From: Bifidobacterium sp. | GTDB taxonomy: Bacteria > Actinomycetota > Actinomycetes > Actinomycetales > Bifidobacteriaceae | Length of the DNA: 64,000 nucleotides | Reading direction: 5' to 3' | Assembly: GCF_022647885.1 (NCBI RefSeq) | Contig: NZ_JALCLM010000001.1 | Location: 434,001-498,000, forward strand | Part shown: positions 53,670 through 62,876 of the stretch, in pieces | Numbering within the stretch: position 1 is the stretch's first letter | Layout: each line of letters begins with the position of its first letter | Position numbers and translations under genes: made by a program | The notes under the pieces: model-generated | The model's database searches: none | What the model was told of the DNA's origin: nothing | The model's input: the letters and a program-made list of their open reading frames with translations, nothing else

Positions 53670-55328
53670 ATGCGCTCACAAATGATGTCTGAACAAGTTG
53701 AACAACAATCGCAACAAGAAACGGCTGAGATGACAGAAAAGCCGGCATCACTCAGGCAAGGGCATGCCAAGAAAAAACGTCGCCTGATGTGGCTACGCAG
53801 ACTCCGGAAGGAAGATATTGTCGTAGTCGAGCAGGAATCGGTACGCCAAGCAGTTCTTGGCACAGCGGTTGGCAATTTCATGGAGTGGTTTGATTTTGGT
53901 ATTTATGGGTATCTCACAGTCGTTATGACCACAGTGTTCACCAAAGGAATGCCTCAATCCATAGGCGTCTTGGTGATGTTGCTGGGTTTTGCAGTGAGTT
54001 TCTTGGCGCGACCGCTCGGTGGCTTCATTCTCGGCCCTCTTGGTGATCGCATTGGCCGTCAAAAAGTGTTGTTCCTCACGATGTCAGTTATGGCTGCTTC
54101 CACAGCTCTAATAGGCATATTGCCGACCGCAGCTCAGATCGGTCTCTGGGCACCAATTCCTCTGTATATATTGAAGCTGGTGCAAGGATTTTCAACGGGG
54201 GGCGAATATGCTGGTGCTGCAACCTATGTATCAGAGTTTTCTCCTGATAAACGTCGTGGATATTACAGTGCTTGGCTTGATATGGGTTCGTACCTTGGAT
54301 TTGCCACGGGTGCTGGAGTGGTGGCAATTTGCAGCGTTCTGACGCAACAGGCTTGGGGCGCTGATGCTATGGCTAACGGCGGTTGGCGTATACCTTATTT
54401 CATGGCAATTCCGCTGGGGATTATCGCTATCTATTTCCGTACACGCATCCCTGAGACCCCACACTTCGAAGAGGATGATGAAGAAGAGGGGGGTGCCAAA
54501 CGTAAGAAGTCAAAGCGACGTGGACAGTGGAAATTTGCGGTAGTTGATCCTGAAGGTCGTGATTCCAAACTCTTCGGGCATCATAGCTTGTTGAATCTTG
54601 TTCATAATTTCCGCAGAGAAATTGTGCTGGGCATAATGCTCGTAGCTGCTACCAATACACTGTCTTATGTACTGACTAGCTATATGCCCACATATCTTGA
54701 AAAAGAGATTGGTGCAAGTCAGGTGACAGCTGCAGCTTCAACCATTCCTGTGCTGATTTTAGTGGCAGTGTTACTACCCTTTATTGGTAAATTGTCCGAT
54801 CGCATTGGCCGTCGTCCGGTGCTGGCGATTGCTGTTGTTTCGACACTGATACTGGCTTTACCTGCTTTCTGGATGCTGCATTTAGGACAATCCTGGACAC
54901 TCCACGTGGCTTTAGTGTTGCTAGCGATACCAGCTGCCTTCTATATTGCAGTGACAGTAACAACAATTCCGGCTCTCTTTCCTACGGCTTCGCGTTTTAG
55001 TGGTATGGCTGTGACCTACAACATCGGAGTGTCACTGTTTGGGGGTACGGCTCCACTTATTGTTCAGGCTTTTCTTGAGTTAACAGGTAATCGCTATGTA
55101 CCGGCGTTCTATGTAATGGTGTTTTCTGCCATAGGAGGTGTTGCTGTATGGCTGATACCGGAATCTGCAGGTAAGCATCTCATCGGCTCAATGCCGGCAG
55201 TGGAAACGCATGCTGAGGCGACGCGTCTGGTTGCGACGCAGGATGAGAATCCAGATATTGATTTGCACACAATGCCCGTTCAAGCTGTAACTGCAGAATG
55301 GAAGGGTGCATCACCTAAAGTCTCATAG
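53670..55328 (+). CDS. MFS transporter, MHS family (second copy type)
   Basis: The protein has 552 residues. A long basic and polar N-terminal stretch (about 50 residues, KKKRRLMWLRRLRKED) precedes twelve helices. AVGNFMEWFDFGIYGYLT and GPLGDRIGRQKV are MHS hallmarks, and helix 5 carries QGFSTGGEYAGAATYVSE. A basic loop (KRKKSKRRGQWK) sits at about 275-290. Members take up betaine, proline or citrate-type compounds. AGGAG lies rather far (about 15 bases) from the ATG, so a nearby start could differ by a few codons. Confidence 0.87.
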   Translation: MRSQMMSEQVEQQSQQETAEMTEKPASLRQGHAKKKRRLMWLRRLRKEDIVVVEQESVRQAVLGTAVGNFMEWFDFGIYGYLTVVMTTVFTKGMPQSIGVLVMLLGFAVSFLARPLGGFILGPLGDRIGRQKVLFLTMSVMAASTALIGILPTAAQIGLWAPIPLYILKLVQGFSTGGEYAGAATYVSEFSPDKRRGYYSAWLDMGSYLGFATGAGVVAICSVLTQQAWGADAMANGGWRIPYFMAIPLGIIAIYFRTRIPETPHFEEDDEEEGGAKRKKSKRRGQWKFAVVDPEGRDSKLFGHHSLLNLVHNFRREIVLGIMLVAATNTLSYVLTSYMPTYLEKEIGASQVTAAASTIPVLILVAVLLPFIGKLSDRIGRRPVLAIAVVSTLILALPAFWMLHLGQSWTLHVALVLLAIPAAFYIAVTVTTIPALFPTASRFSGMAVTYNIGVSLFGGTAPLIVQAFLELTGNRYVPAFYVMVFSAIGGVAVWLIPESAGKHLIGSMPAVETHAEATRLVATQDENPDIDLHTMPVQAVTAEWKGASPKVS

Positions 55329-55392
55329 TGGGTTTCGTTGCGCTGAGCACGAAGGCACTGTGAATTTAGGGTCACACGGTACAGTGAGCCTC

Positions 55393-56064
55393 ATGGTCGA
55401 TATTCTTGTAGTGGAAGACGAGCGTGACCTTAATGAAGTCACCTGCATGTACTTGCGTGATGCTGGGTACGCTGTCACAGGTTGCCTCAATGTGCATGAT
55501 GCTTATGAAGCCATGCACGGACGCCTATTTGATCTGGTGGTGTCTGACATCATGATGCCAGGAACTGACGGATATGCTTTCGCGGCGAAGTTACGCGAGT
55601 TATATGCGCATCTGCCGATTATTTTCATGACAGCACGCGACGACATCGCATCCAAGAAAAAAGGCTTCCACACCGGAGTGGATGACTATATGGTCAAGCC
55701 GATTGACTTTGATGAGCTGGTATTGCGTATCGAAGCCTTGCTGCGCAGAGCGCATATCGACGATGAGAAACGCTTGTCCATTGGAAATTTAGCCATGAAT
55801 GTTGATCAGATGACTGCGTCGATAAGTGACGAGGAAATCGCATTGACGAATCGTGAATTCAACATACTCTTCAAGTTGCTCAGCTACCCCAAACAAGTAT
55901 TCTCGCGAGCTCAATTAATGGATGAGTTTTGGGATGCAGAATCATATACGGGGTTGAGGGCGGTTGATGTATACATCACCAATTTGCGCAAGAAGCTTGC
56001 AGAGTGTGATGGCTTTGACATTGTTACGGTAAGAGGATTGGGCTATAAGGCGGTGCCGCGATGA
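55393..56064 (+). CDS. OmpR-type response regulator
   Basis: The protein has 223 residues. The receiver domain has VVEDE, the phospho-acceptor Asp52 (VVSDIMMPG) and the switch Lys in YMVKPIDF; the winged helix ends VRGLGYKAV. The start at 55393 (MVDILVVEDE) is chosen because the conserved fold begins there; the frame open to 55306 overlaps the transporter gene. It overlaps the kinase start by four bases. Confidence 0.93.
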   Translation: MVDILVVEDERDLNEVTCMYLRDAGYAVTGCLNVHDAYEAMHGRLFDLVVSDIMMPGTDGYAFAAKLRELYAHLPIIFMTARDDIASKKKGFHTGVDDYMVKPIDFDELVLRIEALLRRAHIDDEKRLSIGNLAMNVDQMTASISDEEIALTNREFNILFKLLSYPKQVFSRAQLMDEFWDAESYTGLRAVDVYITNLRKKLAECDGFDIVTVRGLGYKAVPR

Positions 56065-57173
56065 AGGCATGGGCATGGAGTCGGTCTAGTCAACTTGAGG
56101 ACTCATCATCTAGTCAGCCTCGCGCAAGGGCTGTCAAGGAAAGACGGTTCTCTCCGTATATGTTCATTTGGACTTTTGCCCTACTGTGCGTCCTTGCAGG
56201 TGGACAAGCTCTGATACTCGGTGCATATGCCAAATTGCCATCCTTCCCACCAATGTTCGTCGCAGGTATGACAGGATATTGGGCAATTGTGGCCGGTACC
56301 TTAAGCCTCATTACGTATTTACAGATTCGCAAACGGCTGGAGCCGATGCGCAAATTTAGTGAGGCGAGCAGACAAGTAGCATCTGGCGATTTCTCAGTCT
56401 ATTTGGAGCCTGAACACCTGCCTGAATCAACTCAGTGGGATGCCAATGACGAGATGTTCGAGGACTTTAACACTATGGTTCATGAGCTTGGCAGCATTGA
56501 AACCATGAAGAACGATTTCGTGGCGAACGTATCTCATGAGATTAAGACTCCCCTAGCTATTATTCAGAGTTACGTACAGCTGCTAGGCAAATCAGATCTG
56601 TCAGACGAACAGCGCTCGCGTTATGCAGCTACGGTGACGGATGCTAGCGAGCGTTTGGGGCAGTTCGTGACCAATATCCTTAAACTCAGCAAACTCGAAA
56701 ATCAAGGCATCAGCTTACAAATTGAGAATTGCGACCTCCCTCGGCAATTATCAGATGCAGTGCTGGCTTACAGTGATCTTTTCGACGCCAAAAATGTGAC
56801 TTTTGATGTCGATATGGAGGATCGCGCATTGGTGAAGGCTGATTCTGGAGTGCTGGAAGTAGTCTGGAGCAATATTCTCGGTAATGCTTTGAAATTCACT
56901 GAACGAGGTGGACATGTGTCACTTCGACAAAGTTCCGATAACGATATCGTCAGTGTTGAAATTCGTGATAATGGTTGCGGTATGAGTAAAGAAGAGCTTG
57001 CGCATGTGTTTGACAAGTTTTATCAGGGAGATACCTCCCATGCGGCTCGCGGTAATGGGCTTGGTATGGCAATGGTCCGTAGAGCAGTCGAACTTTCAGG
57101 CGGAACTGTAACGCTAAGCAGCGTTGCAGGGCAAGGAACTGAAGTGTTGGTGAGATTGCCTGCTGCGCAGTAG
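56061..57173 (+). CDS. Sensor histidine kinase with short extracytoplasmic loop
   Basis: The protein has 370 residues. Two transmembrane helices (about 33-52 and 66-88) leave only about a dozen residues outside, which is typical of intramembrane-sensing kinases. A HAMP-like linker follows, then the H-box FVANVSHEIKTPL, the N-box SNILGNALKFTE and the G-boxes DNGCGMS and GNGLGMAM. Its partner is the preceding response regulator. Kinases of this type often respond to cell-envelope stress together with a nearby transporter or membrane protein; the genes downstream at 57338-60736 are candidates. Confidence 0.93.
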   Translation: MKAWAWSRSSQLEDSSSSQPRARAVKERRFSPYMFIWTFALLCVLAGGQALILGAYAKLPSFPPMFVAGMTGYWAIVAGTLSLITYLQIRKRLEPMRKFSEASRQVASGDFSVYLEPEHLPESTQWDANDEMFEDFNTMVHELGSIETMKNDFVANVSHEIKTPLAIIQSYVQLLGKSDLSDEQRSRYAATVTDASERLGQFVTNILKLSKLENQGISLQIENCDLPRQLSDAVLAYSDLFDAKNVTFDVDMEDRALVKADSGVLEVVWSNILGNALKFTERGGHVSLRQSSDNDIVSVEIRDNGCGMSKEELAHVFDKFYQGDTSHAARGNGLGMAMVRRAVELSGGTVTLSSVAGQGTEVLVRLPAAQ

Positions 57174-57337
57174 CGCTACGCAGCAGATTCTGCCGTAGTA
57201 GCTGTGTCGTAGTAATTCTGCCGTAGCAATGGTGGAGAAACTAACACAACTCGAACAATTCACCAATAGTCATCCAACAATCGCTCCGTACATTGTGTGT
57301 TGTCAGCAAGTGTGAAACATACGAAGAAGGAGTAACG

Positions 57338-57877
57338 ATGATTGCGGAAAATATCAATGAGGTGAGTGCAGGGGCCAAAGATTTTATCGGCTATGAATAT
57401 AAGAACATCAGTGTGCCGTCACTAGATGAAGGCTTATATGTGGATAGTTACCGTGCTTTTGGATGGGCTCTTGAATCATCGCAACAAGACAAACTCAGCG
57501 ACAATGTTGTGCTGAAATTCAAGCGAGATCGCCAGATTCGCAATAAAGCAGAGTTATCACGCCTGCAGAGGCAGTTTGACTCCTATGCCATGCAGCTCAG
57601 AGCTCTAGAAAGCGCCCCTAAGACGAAAGCCAGAATCTTTGCTTTAAGTCTTGGTCTTATTGGATGCGCTTTCCTTGCAGGAGCAACTTTCTCTTATATG
57701 GCGGGCTTTATTGTTGCCATGGTGTTGCTAGCTATACCAGGTTTTCTTCTTTGGCTATTTGCATACCCAACTTTCTCTCGCGTATTGGCAAATAAGACGC
57801 AAAAGAATGCTCCTCAAGTTGATGCCACCTATGACGCTGTTTATGAAACCACTAAAAAGGCCAGTCAACTGCTCTAG
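57338..57877 (+). CDS. Small membrane protein of unknown function
   Basis: The protein has 179 residues. The N-terminal half is soluble with a helical, charged stretch (about 60-100). Two transmembrane helices (about 107-130 and 135-158) follow, then a short polar tail. AAGGAG five bases upstream places the start at 57338. I do not recognise the family. It sits between a two-component system and the YhgE gene, so it may belong to an envelope-stress set. Confidence 0.7.
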   Translation: MIAENINEVSAGAKDFIGYEYKNISVPSLDEGLYVDSYRAFGWALESSQQDKLSDNVVLKFKRDRQIRNKAELSRLQRQFDSYAMQLRALESAPKTKARIFALSLGLIGCAFLAGATFSYMAGFIVAMVLLAIPGFLLWLFAYPTFSRVLANKTQKNAPQVDATYDAVYETTKKASQLL

Positions 57878-57924
57878 TGATGATAACGCTCCAGTACTGG
57901 AACAGCTAGAAAGGAGTACCGATC

Positions 57925-58011
57925 ATGAGGTATGTAGTAGCAGTCATTGCAGCAGTAGTGCTTGGCGCAGGGGCTCTCCTATGGAAGAGCTGCACTCGAG
58001 ATGTGCATTGA
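57925..58011 (+). CDS. 28-residue single-helix microprotein
   Basis: A 29-codon frame begins ATGAGGTATGTAGTAG with AAAGGAG correctly spaced. Residues 3-20 form one hydrophobic helix, followed by WKSCTRDVH. The good ribosome site and clean membrane helix argue for a real small membrane peptide, likely made from the same transcript as the gene before it. Confidence 0.5.
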   Translation: MRYVVAVIAAVVLGAGALLWKSCTRDVH

Positions 58012-58122
58012 GGCATATATTCGGGCCACGACATACGGACACCAAAAGATTACACTTGTAAATAATATTTTACTGTTGTATGGTTTGACGCGGCAATATT
58101 AGTTTGATCGGAAGAGGTTCTT

Positions 58123-60630
58123 ATGGCAGCATCTCCAACAGTGGGTGCGACGAACGCGAAAGCTCAGCGCAAAAGTACTTCTCGCCAAACAATTGATGTT
58201 CTAGTGATAGCGACGTTGATTGTTCTGGCAATTCTGCCGTTGATCTATGCAGGGCTGTTGACCGATGCCAACATCGATCCCTTTGATCGCCTTGGTAATG
58301 TGGATGCTGCCATCGTCAACTTGGATGAAGGCACCACTGTGAGTGCTTCCGGCACCACCACCACTACGAACCTTGGTAAACAAGTGACGAAGACTTTTAC
58401 CAAGAAGAATTCCAACAGCACTAATTTCAACTGGCATAGCACGAGTACTAGCGATGCCAGTGATGGGCTTAAGCACGGAAGATATTTGGTGACGATGGTA
58501 ATCCCAAAGACCTTCACTGCTGACGCATTGTCTAGCGCTACTAAGAGTCCTGATGATGCTGATGCTGTTGAACAAGGGAATATCGCCATTACCACTGACG
58601 ACTCAGTCAACTATTTGGCTGGAACTATTGCTAAAAGTGTTGGGTCGAGTCTCGAGCGTTCCCTCTCGGGAAAAGTGTCTTCCGCATATCTAGACAAAGT
58701 TTATATGACTATATCCGGTATGCATGATTCATTGGGTAAGGCGTCGAGTGGGGCCACCACTTTGGCGGCTGGAACCCAAAAAAGTGCTCAAGGCGCAAAC
58801 ACATTGAGCACTGGTCTGAACGCCATGTCTCAAAAGACCCAAGCTCTGCCGACAGCTACGAAGAAACTGGCCGACGGTGCAAGCACCGTGAGCACGGGAG
58901 TTAGCGCACTCGCTCAAGGCTCACAACGATTGACTCAAGGTACCCAAACCTTATATACCTCGGTTGAAGCGTTACCAACGGCAACCCAAAGCTTGGCGCA
59001 GGGTGTTAGCAGTGTCGCTAACGCGGTTCACCCACTGTCTTCAGGAGCCAACAGTTTGCATGCTGCGACATCGAAGATCTCCGACGGAGCTGCACAGTCA
59101 GCAAGCGGAGCTGCAACATTAGCGAAAGGTGCCACTGGGCTACATGCAGCCACAAGCACACTCTCATCAGGAACAGCTAATGCGCTTACTGGGGCGACTG
59201 CCTTGGCAACAGGAGCAGCGCAGCTGAGCAACAGTGCAGTCCAACTGCAACAACTGCAGACTGCGCAAACTCAACAGATACAACATCTGGTCGATGCCTA
59301 TGACACCATGAATGACGCAGAGCGCTTAGCGGCACTGCAGAGCATCGAAGGCACTTCGCAACAACTTAGCGCAGGTACTGCTGCGCTGTCTGGCACAACA
59401 GACCAGACCGGCCTGAGCAAGCTCGCATCCTCAAGCGCCCAGTTAGTTGGAAATGATGCCACAGATACCGCTCAAGCTACTGGATTGCGTGCATTACATG
59501 CAGGTGCTAAATCAGTAGAAGCAGGAGCCCAACAACTCAGTAGCGGCACAGATACCCTCTCTCAAGGCCTTTCAACGCTTTCTTCTGGCGCGGCGCAAAG
59601 CAATTCTGGTGCCGAAAAGCTTCAGAGTGGACTGTCGACTTTAGACGCCAATATGCCAAAACTCACTCAAGGGACAGCGAAGTTAACTACAGCAAGCACC
59701 TCACTCGTCAGTGCAATATCCCAGTTGAATTCAGGAGCAGGCACGCTCAATGGAGGTTTGCAAACCTTGGATTCTAAGATTCCTTCACTCGCCAGTGGAT
59801 TGAATACCCTGAATTCACAGAGCCAAACCTTGGTGGTATCCATTGACAAAGCAGCAAGTGGCTCCCAGCAGCTAAGCACAGCTTCGACAACGATAGCGAA
59901 AGGTAGCAGTTCTCTAGCGACAGCGCTCTCAGCGGGATCTCAGAAGGTGCCTTCTTACACTGATGCGCAGGCGAAAACTATCAGTGCAACAGCAGCTCAA
60001 CCTGTTAGCGTTACCAGCACCAGAAATCATCAGGTCAGCAACACGGGAACAGGTATGCTGCCATATTTCCTTGGGCTTGCCTTATGGCTTGGTGCACTGT
60101 CTACGTTTATGATGCGCCCTGCACTGCGCGCCAAGCTTATGCGTAAACATCGTTCTGCACTCGTGGTCGCACTCGGATCATACTTACCCTATGCTGTGTT
60201 GGGCATGATACAAGCTATAGCGGCAGTATCTATCGTCCACTGGGGAATTGGGGTAGATGTCGCCAACCTCGGCGGTTTATTCCTCTTCACGATGTTTGCA
60301 TCTTGCTGCTATATGGCTATAAGTCAGGCATGTATCGTGCTCCTGGGAGATCCGGGTAAGTTCGTCCTTATTCTGCTTATGGTGACACAGCTGACGAGTG
60401 GTGGTGGGACATATCCTGTGGAAACCACTCCTGGATTCTTCCGCGCAGTTAATCCCTTCTTACCGATGACGTATGTCATCAAAGGTGTGCGCTCGCAAAT
60501 TGGCGGCGGCAACGTCTTTGTGGGGGCCAGCCATAGCGCCGATGTTGATTTGGGGACTGAGCGCTTTGTTGGTCACATTCGTCTCAGCGAGTATTCTGAT
60601 GAAGAAGGTGAAAAGCACCAATCCTGCTGA
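58123..60630 (+). CDS. YhgE/Pip-domain membrane protein, C-terminus altered by frameshift
   Basis: The protein as read has 835 residues. It starts with one transmembrane helix (about 25-47), then a long Ala/Ser/Gly/Thr-rich helical region (about 200-625) of repeated LSxGAxxLxxG-type units that should form a coiled extracytoplasmic stalk. A C-terminal multi-helix membrane domain follows. The last helix is not in this frame: after about residue 800 the frame reads into a polar tail, while the expected final helix continues in the next frame (60527-60736). AGAGG precedes the ATG. The family includes phage-infection and ESX-linked proteins; the TetR gene beside it is the usual regulator. Confidence 0.85.
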   Translation: MAASPTVGATNAKAQRKSTSRQTIDVLVIATLIVLAILPLIYAGLLTDANIDPFDRLGNVDAAIVNLDEGTTVSASGTTTTTNLGKQVTKTFTKKNSNSTNFNWHSTSTSDASDGLKHGRYLVTMVIPKTFTADALSSATKSPDDADAVEQGNIAITTDDSVNYLAGTIAKSVGSSLERSLSGKVSSAYLDKVYMTISGMHDSLGKASSGATTLAAGTQKSAQGANTLSTGLNAMSQKTQALPTATKKLADGASTVSTGVSALAQGSQRLTQGTQTLYTSVEALPTATQSLAQGVSSVANAVHPLSSGANSLHAATSKISDGAAQSASGAATLAKGATGLHAATSTLSSGTANALTGATALATGAAQLSNSAVQLQQLQTAQTQQIQHLVDAYDTMNDAERLAALQSIEGTSQQLSAGTAALSGTTDQTGLSKLASSSAQLVGNDATDTAQATGLRALHAGAKSVEAGAQQLSSGTDTLSQGLSTLSSGAAQSNSGAEKLQSGLSTLDANMPKLTQGTAKLTTASTSLVSAISQLNSGAGTLNGGLQTLDSKIPSLASGLNTLNSQSQTLVVSIDKAASGSQQLSTASTTIAKGSSSLATALSAGSQKVPSYTDAQAKTISATAAQPVSVTSTRNHQVSNTGTGMLPYFLGLALWLGALSTFMMRPALRAKLMRKHRSALVVALGSYLPYAVLGMIQAIAAVSIVHWGIGVDVANLGGLFLFTMFASCCYMAISQACIVLLGDPGKFVLILLMVTQLTSGGGTYPVETTPGFFRAVNPFLPMTYVIKGVRSQIGGGNVFVGASHSADVDLGTERFVGHIRLSEYSDEEGEKHQSC

Positions 60631-60736
60631 GATGCCGATGTCAGTAATTGGTGGAATCTCTCAGAAGAAGGTTGAGGAATCTGTTCTCCCATCTGATGTA
60701 GAGAGTACGGCTGTAATGCAACCAGTAGCAGGATGA
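60527..60736 (+). pseudogene. Displaced C-terminal end of the YhgE/Pip protein
   Basis: In the frame one base over, the sequence reads PAIAPMLIWGLSALLVTFVS and a basic SILMKKVK stretch, the missing last membrane helix. One fewer G in the run 60522-60526 would join it to the upstream frame as VGPAIAPML. It is either a single-base insertion, a sequencing error or slippage. Confidence 0.7.
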
Positions 60737-60784
60737 AGCAAACGCAAGGCAACACCCAAACAACGGGGTCTAGAGGTTAGCAAC

Positions 60785-61414
60785 ATGTCAGCCGAAAATG
60801 TCAGACAGGGTTCCAGCAGGTCGCGACAAGCATTGCTGGATGCCACAATCACGCTTCTTGAAGATCGTGAGGTATCTGATATCACTATCACTGACATTGC
60901 TGCCGAAGCAGGCGTGACGCGTCCAACGTTCTATCAGAACTTCCAAGACTTACCTACTGCATTTGCAGCAGCAGCGTTGTATCGGGTGCGGCCCATTTTT
61001 GAGAATCCTTTAATCTCTTTGATTCCCAAAGAGGAGCGGCTATCAATCGTTGATTCATTCTTGAGACAAATTACTTATGTCTTGGAACACTACAGAGATT
61101 TCTACCTCAAGATATTTCAAGGACCTGCAGCTCTACGGGTGCTAGATGAATTGGTTGAGGGCGTTGCTGAGCATATGGAGCGAGAGTCGCCGGTTATGGA
61201 TGCGTTGGCGGAAGGGCCGCTGCCTTTTCATAAGGCAAGCCACGCTGTTTCGGCGGGCACTCTATGGATTATCCGGCAATGGTTGGAAAATCCAGACGGA
61301 TTAAGTGCTGACGATGTTGCACAGCAACTCAGGATATTTAATACGATGAGTGTCTGTGGAGGATTGGGGTCAGATTCGAAACAAGCGCTCTCAACGCCTT
61401 CGGAGCATCTGTGA
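60785..61414 (+). CDS. TetR-family transcriptional regulator
   Basis: The protein has 209 residues. The TetR helix-turn-helix begins SRQALLDATITLLEDREVSD and has ITDIAAEAGVTRPTFYQNFQ. The ligand domain is helical. It lies 48 bases after the YhgE reading end, and the two are commonly linked, so it probably represses the YhgE gene. GAGG precedes the ATG. Confidence 0.9.
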   Translation: MSAENVRQGSSRSRQALLDATITLLEDREVSDITITDIAAEAGVTRPTFYQNFQDLPTAFAAAALYRVRPIFENPLISLIPKEERLSIVDSFLRQITYVLEHYRDFYLKIFQGPAALRVLDELVEGVAEHMERESPVMDALAEGPLPFHKASHAVSAGTLWIIRQWLENPDGLSADDVAQQLRIFNTMSVCGGLGSDSKQALSTPSEHL

Positions 61415-61757
61415 GTCCTTATAAGAGCTACGGCACGTGACACTGTGTGATGTGATAATCAGCCATATATCAACAGATTGAAGCTCTTATGAGCCGTTGT
61501 CTGTGGATTCAAGTGAGTAATACCATTGCTCGTAAGAGCGTGTTGAGAAGTGATTGATTGTTGACTTGCGGTCGTCGAATTATTCCTTATTTGTGAATCT
61601 CTACGGTATTCTCATGCTTCTGCACTGTGAATGGCAAGTGCACAACCGTATAATCCTACCGGTAAGCAAAGGATGAGAGATGGGAGAGACCTCGTCTCTG
61701 TAAGGCCACGAATGGTAGTTATCGTGAAACCGAACCGGAAAGGTGGGGCACCAATCC
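61415..61757. promoter_or_regulatory. Gap with probable mevalonate-operon promoter
   Basis: No gene is seen. TATAAT at 61649-61654 is a good -10 box about 100 bp before mvk; a matching -35 is weak (TGTGAA region). The remaining sequence shows no strong structure. Confidence 0.4.
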
Positions 61758-62876
61758 ATGGCAGAGTCGTTGCATGAGCAGACACCTCAGCGAAAACACG
61801 AGCACGCAGATTCGCAGGATACACGAGAATCGCGTGCGGCTTACATCAGCGATGCGCATGAATTCGACAGAGTGTACTTATCGGGTTATGGAGAGACTTG
61901 GGCGAAAACAATTCTCATCGGCGACCACAGTGCAGTGTATGGGTATCCGGCGATTGCTCTGCCGCTGCAGAGTTTGAAGATGCGCGCATGGGTGACTCCG
62001 ACCGGCGGCAAAGAACATATACTCCATGCTCTGGGATATGAAGGGGAGCTAAAAGTCTCCGGTAAGCGTTTTGCAGGAATTCGCCGTGCGGTTCAGGTTG
62101 CTGAATCCTTTGTTGGTCGTTCAAGCTTGACCTTTGATATTGTGACATCAGCTGATTTTCCTGCAGAACGAGGTCTTGGCTCGTCTGCGGCAGCTGCGGG
62201 TGCGGTTATTCGTGCAGTGCTTGATGCATATGGCAAGACGGCCACGCCTGATGAATTATTCGGACTGACTAATGGCGCTGAAATCATTACTCACGGACAT
62301 CCTTCAGGGCTTGATTCTGTGACAACGTGTGCCTCAGATCCAATTTTGTTGGATCATGGCGCTATATCGACCGTGAATATGGACATTCCTGCGTATCTTG
62401 TTATCGCGGATTCTGGTATATCTGGCAGTACGCGTGAGGCTGTTAGCGGTGTCAGACATCGCTATGAGCATGAATTTGAAAACACCAAATCAATACTCGA
62501 CAATATGGGATCCCTTGGTAGACAAGCAGTGGTTGATTTGGCTAGAGGGGACATTGACGGATTAGGTGAGCGGATGAATCAGGCTCAGCAGATGTTGATG
62601 CAGCTTGCTGTGAGCCACCCTACCTTGGATTTACTCGTCGAAACTGCAAGGTCAGCAGGTGCCGCAGGAGCGAAGCTAACCGGAGGGGGACTCGGCGGTT
62701 GCATGATCGCCTTGGCTTCGACGCAAGTTGTTGCTGAATCCATCCGCGAGCATCTATACGAACAAGGAGCGAAAAGCGTGTGGATACATCCACTTCGCAC
62801 GTATCCCGAATCAGTCAAACACGATGAGGAAGGCTATACTTCAGCTCGTTCACGAACTGACGAAAGAATCCGATGA
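61758..62876 (+). CDS. mvk: Mevalonate kinase
   Basis: The protein has 372 residues, with about 45 residues of polar N-terminal extension before the GHMP core. The ATP loop is ERGLGSSAAAAGA; TWAKTILIGDHSAVYGYPAIALPL is motif 1 and KLTGGGLGGCMIAL is motif 3. It phosphorylates mevalonate with ATP in isopentenyl diphosphate synthesis. The start at 61758 has AAAGGTGGGG before it; a GTG at 61743 lies inside that ribosome site. It overlaps mvaD by four bases. Confidence 0.95.
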   Translation: MAESLHEQTPQRKHEHADSQDTRESRAAYISDAHEFDRVYLSGYGETWAKTILIGDHSAVYGYPAIALPLQSLKMRAWVTPTGGKEHILHALGYEGELKVSGKRFAGIRRAVQVAESFVGRSSLTFDIVTSADFPAERGLGSSAAAAGAVIRAVLDAYGKTATPDELFGLTNGAEIITHGHPSGLDSVTTCASDPILLDHGAISTVNMDIPAYLVIADSGISGSTREAVSGVRHRYEHEFENTKSILDNMGSLGRQAVVDLARGDIDGLGERMNQAQQMLMQLAVSHPTLDLLVETARSAGAAGAKLTGGGLGGCMIALASTQVVAESIREHLYEQGAKSVWIHPLRTYPESVKHDEEGYTSARSRTDERIR

